Both the position numbers and the translations under genes were made by a program. DNA of 16,699 nt from contig HF992536.1 of the NCBI GenBank assembly GCA_000436695.1, positions 19,487-36,185 on the forward strand, written 5' to 3'. The notes beneath the pieces were generated by a model. The model saw only the letters and a list, made by a program, of their open reading frames with translations, had not been told where the DNA came from and did not search any database. The stretch comes from Prevotella sp. CAG:1185 (GTDB taxonomy: Bacteria; Bacteroidota; Bacteroidia; Bacteroidales; Bacteroidaceae). Shown in pieces: positions 14,601 through 16,699 of the stretch (its first letter is position 1; the number at the start of each line of letters is the position of its first letter).

Positions 14601-16655
14601 ATGATTGCAACACCAATTGAATATCTTGCTTCATTACGTATTGGTACAGTGGAATATATTTCTCCTGATAAAATAGAAGTGCAATTAGATATAGAATCTC
14701 CTGATAGTATCGCCTTAAATACAGGAACGCCACGAAACTTTCCACGTATAAATGGCTATGTTATGATACCTATAGATCTTGGTTTTGTTGTTGGCCAAAT
14801 ATCATGGATAACTATCCAACAGTCACCTTATCCTAAACGTAGCGGTTTTCAAGATTTCGGATTGATTGATTTACCTTTTCCATTAAGGAAAATGGAACTT
14901 CAACCCGTAGGAACGCTTATCGCTAAAAATAATCGTTATCAATTTAAACGAGGGATTGAAACATTCCCATCTGTTGGAGATATTGTCATATTACCAACTG
15001 AAGAGCAATTACGTTCTATTATTGAATCAGGAGATAATAGACGCGTTTATATAGGTAATAGTCCACTAATTAGCAATGCTAAAGTAATGATTGATCCAGA
15101 CCGTTTATTTGGGCGCCATCTTGCAGTATTGGGTAATACTGGAAGTGGAAAATCCTGTTCTGTGGCAGGATTGATACGCTGGTCACTTGAAAGTGCCAAA
15201 GAGCAACTTAGTGATAAAACAAAATCAATAAATTGTCGTTTTATTATTTTAGATCCAAATGGAGAATATAGTAAAGCTTTTTCAGATAAGACGGATGCAA
15301 AAGTCTATACCGTGAATTTAGAAACTGGTGACGGGAAAAAGCAACTAGAAGTTCCATTATGGCTATGGAACACAGATGAATGGTGTGGATTTACTAAGGC
15401 ATCGCCCAAAACTCATAGAACTACAATTATTCATGCGCTAAAAACAGTGAGAAGTGGCGTTAATGTGGAATGTCTATCTAAAGAAAAAGAACTTTCCAAT
15501 TATATTAAAGTCATTTTACAAGCTATTAATATTAGTATTAAAGAAGGAGCACCATTTGTTAAAAAACCTGCATTCGGCTTTCATAATTCTTTAGTAAAGT
15601 GGAGTAAGGGATTTAAGGCAGAAGAAGAATTTTCAGACGAATTAAAAGAATCATTACTCAACTTAAATTCCAAAATATCAAAATTCTGTACTAAAAGGTC
15701 AGGAGATGGCTATATTGACTACACTTACACAAGAGAAGAAATCAATGAATTGATTACTTTAATGGAATGTGTCTTTTCCAAAGCAGGAGGGAAAGAAGAT
15801 GACCTTCTTCCTATAGATGAGGACAGCCCTATACCATTTACAGGAGAAAACTTTGTTCGTTCTATTGAAGCTAATGCAGAGATACTAAATACAACAGATT
15901 ATATCGTGACATTAATGCCTCGCATCAAGGCATTATTGACAGATGTACGCGTAAGAAAAGTTATTGACAATGAGAGTCTTAGTTTAAGTAAGTGGCTGGA
16001 AGATTATATAGGTTCTGATAATGAAGAGTCACTAACAATAATTGATCTATCATTACTTCCATCAGAGGTAACAGGAATTATTACAGCTGTTATTGCTCGC
16101 ATGATTTTTGAAGCACAGCAGCGATATCTCAAATTGAATAAGCAATGCCTTCCAACCGTATTGGTTATGGAAGAAGCACATTATTTTGTAAAACGGTATA
16201 ATGATGATGCTGAGAATACTGGACCAACTATTCAATGTTGTAAAGTATTTGAGAAGATTGCACGAGAGGGGAGAAAATTTGGATTAGGATTGGTCTTATC
16301 ATCTCAAAGACCATCCGAATTATCTCCTACTGTGTTATCACAATGTAATTCTTTTTTATTACACCGTATATCCAATGACAGAGATCAGGAATTGATTAAC
16401 CGTTTGTTACCTGATAATATGAGAGGGATACTGCGTGAAATGCCATCATTACCATCCCAATATGCGGTATTATTGGGATGGGCATCCGAGTTACCTGTTA
16501 TGGTTAAAATGAGAACACTACCAAAAAATCAACGTCCTCAGTCAGATGATCCTGATTTTTGGAATGTTTGGATTGGAGCTGAAGATCGTAAGATTAATTG
16601 GAGTGAGATTTCTAATGAATGGCAGAATAAAAATACATGTAAACAAGATAATTAA
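14601..16655 (+). CDS. HerA-type hexameric ATPase of the SIR2-HerA system
   Basis: A 684-residue FtsK/HerA-superfamily ATPase. Residues 8-70 form an N-terminal HAS-barrel-like domain (SLRIGTVEYISPDKIEVQLD, VVGQISWI). The RecA-like core carries Walker A GNTGSGKS (178-185; Lys184), DPNGEY (218-223), Walker B VLVMEEAH (520-527; Glu524/Glu525) and the SSQRPSEL motif (567-574) with the arginine typical of HerA. A long region between about 260 and 480 corresponds to the helical insertion of HerA proteins. HerA ordinarily forms hexamers that translocate DNA with NurA; here no NurA is present, and the partner 12 nt upstream is a SIR2 effector. In studied SIR2-HerA systems the ATPase assembles with SIR2 and is needed for defence. 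The protein is complete, and the window ends 44 nt after its stop with no clear terminator. Confidence 0.92.
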   Translation: MIATPIEYLASLRIGTVEYISPDKIEVQLDIESPDSIALNTGTPRNFPRINGYVMIPIDLGFVVGQISWITIQQSPYPKRSGFQDFGLIDLPFPLRKMELQPVGTLIAKNNRYQFKRGIETFPSVGDIVILPTEEQLRSIIESGDNRRVYIGNSPLISNAKVMIDPDRLFGRHLAVLGNTGSGKSCSVAGLIRWSLESAKEQLSDKTKSINCRFIILDPNGEYSKAFSDKTDAKVYTVNLETGDGKKQLEVPLWLWNTDEWCGFTKASPKTHRTTIIHALKTVRSGVNVECLSKEKELSNYIKVILQAINISIKEGAPFVKKPAFGFHNSLVKWSKGFKAEEEFSDELKESLLNLNSKISKFCTKRSGDGYIDYTYTREEINELITLMECVFSKAGGKEDDLLPIDEDSPIPFTGENFVRSIEANAEILNTTDYIVTLMPRIKALLTDVRVRKVIDNESLSLSKWLEDYIGSDNEESLTIIDLSLLPSEVTGIITAVIARMIFEAQQRYLKLNKQCLPTVLVMEEAHYFVKRYNDDAENTGPTIQCCKVFEKIAREGRKFGLGLVLSSQRPSELSPTVLSQCNSFLLHRISNDRDQELINRLLPDNMRGILREMPSLPSQYAVLLGWASELPVMVKMRTLPKNQRPQSDDPDFWNVWIGAEDRKINWSEISNEWQNKNTCKQDN

Positions 16656-16699
16656 AATAAATTTTTTTTCATATAACTATTTTCATTAGTGTCCAATAA

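Noticed and set aside
13188..16655. Thoeris, DSR or NurA-HerA interpretation
   Set aside because: There is no TIR partner for Thoeris, SIR2 is not a large single-gene DSR protein, and no NurA nuclease gene accompanies HerA. The SIR2 and HerA pairing fits SIR2-HerA directly.
16656..16699. T-run after the HerA stop codon, considered as a terminator
   Set aside because: Only a weak AT stem precedes it, and the window ends before any further structure can be judged.
1..16699. CRISPR array, tRNA, rRNA or insertion sequence
   Set aside because: No regularly spaced repeats, cloverleaf-like or rRNA sequence, transposase motifs or terminal inverted repeats with target duplications were seen on either strand.

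Overview
The window looks like a chromosomal segment of a Bacteroidales bacterium, most likely Prevotellaceae. The signs are a large secreted protein with a type IX secretion (T9SS) C-terminal sorting domain, a LytS/LytTR-type two-component pair, MacB-like transporter genes, translation starts in A-rich leaders mostly without Shine-Dalgarno sites, and several promoters of the Bacteroidetes type (TTTG, about 19 nt, TAnnTTTG). The genus is an inference.

Left half (1-8155), ordinary chromosomal genes. A rightward cluster holds the 3' end of a MacB/LolD-like ABC ATPase, a MacB/FtsX-type permease, a LytS-family histidine kinase and a LytTR response regulator whose start overlaps the kinase end. 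A strong bidirectional terminator separates it from a leftward phosphoglycolate-phosphatase-like HAD hydrolase. Next is a leftward 1149-residue secreted multidomain protein (signal peptide, jellyroll-like N-terminus, four Ig-like repeats, an OB-like domain, a choice-of-anchor-J-like domain, a T9SS sorting domain) with its own promoter and terminator.

Right half (8156-16699), a visibly more AT-rich defence island. A leftward operon encodes one 850-residue polypeptide that fuses a complete cytosine-C5 methyltransferase to a complete N6-adenine methyltransferase, followed 6 nt later by a 398-residue HNH (His-Me finger) putative restriction endonuclease. This layout suggests a type II, probably type IIS, restriction-modification system that marks the two strands of an asymmetric site differently. 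The Alw26I/Eco31I/Esp3I group is the closest known analogy. Divergent from it, across a 749-bp AT-rich spacer with promoter candidates for both directions, lies a two-gene SIR2-HerA module: a SIR2-type (predicted NAD-consuming) effector with intact motifs and a hexameric HerA-type ATPase. SIR2-HerA is an established abortive-infection anti-phage system.

The working picture is two defence layers back to back: restriction as first line, and NAD depletion as a suicidal second line. The least ordinary element is the single-chain m5C/m6A methyltransferase paired with an HNH nuclease. No CRISPR array, tRNA, rRNA, transposase or integrase was found.
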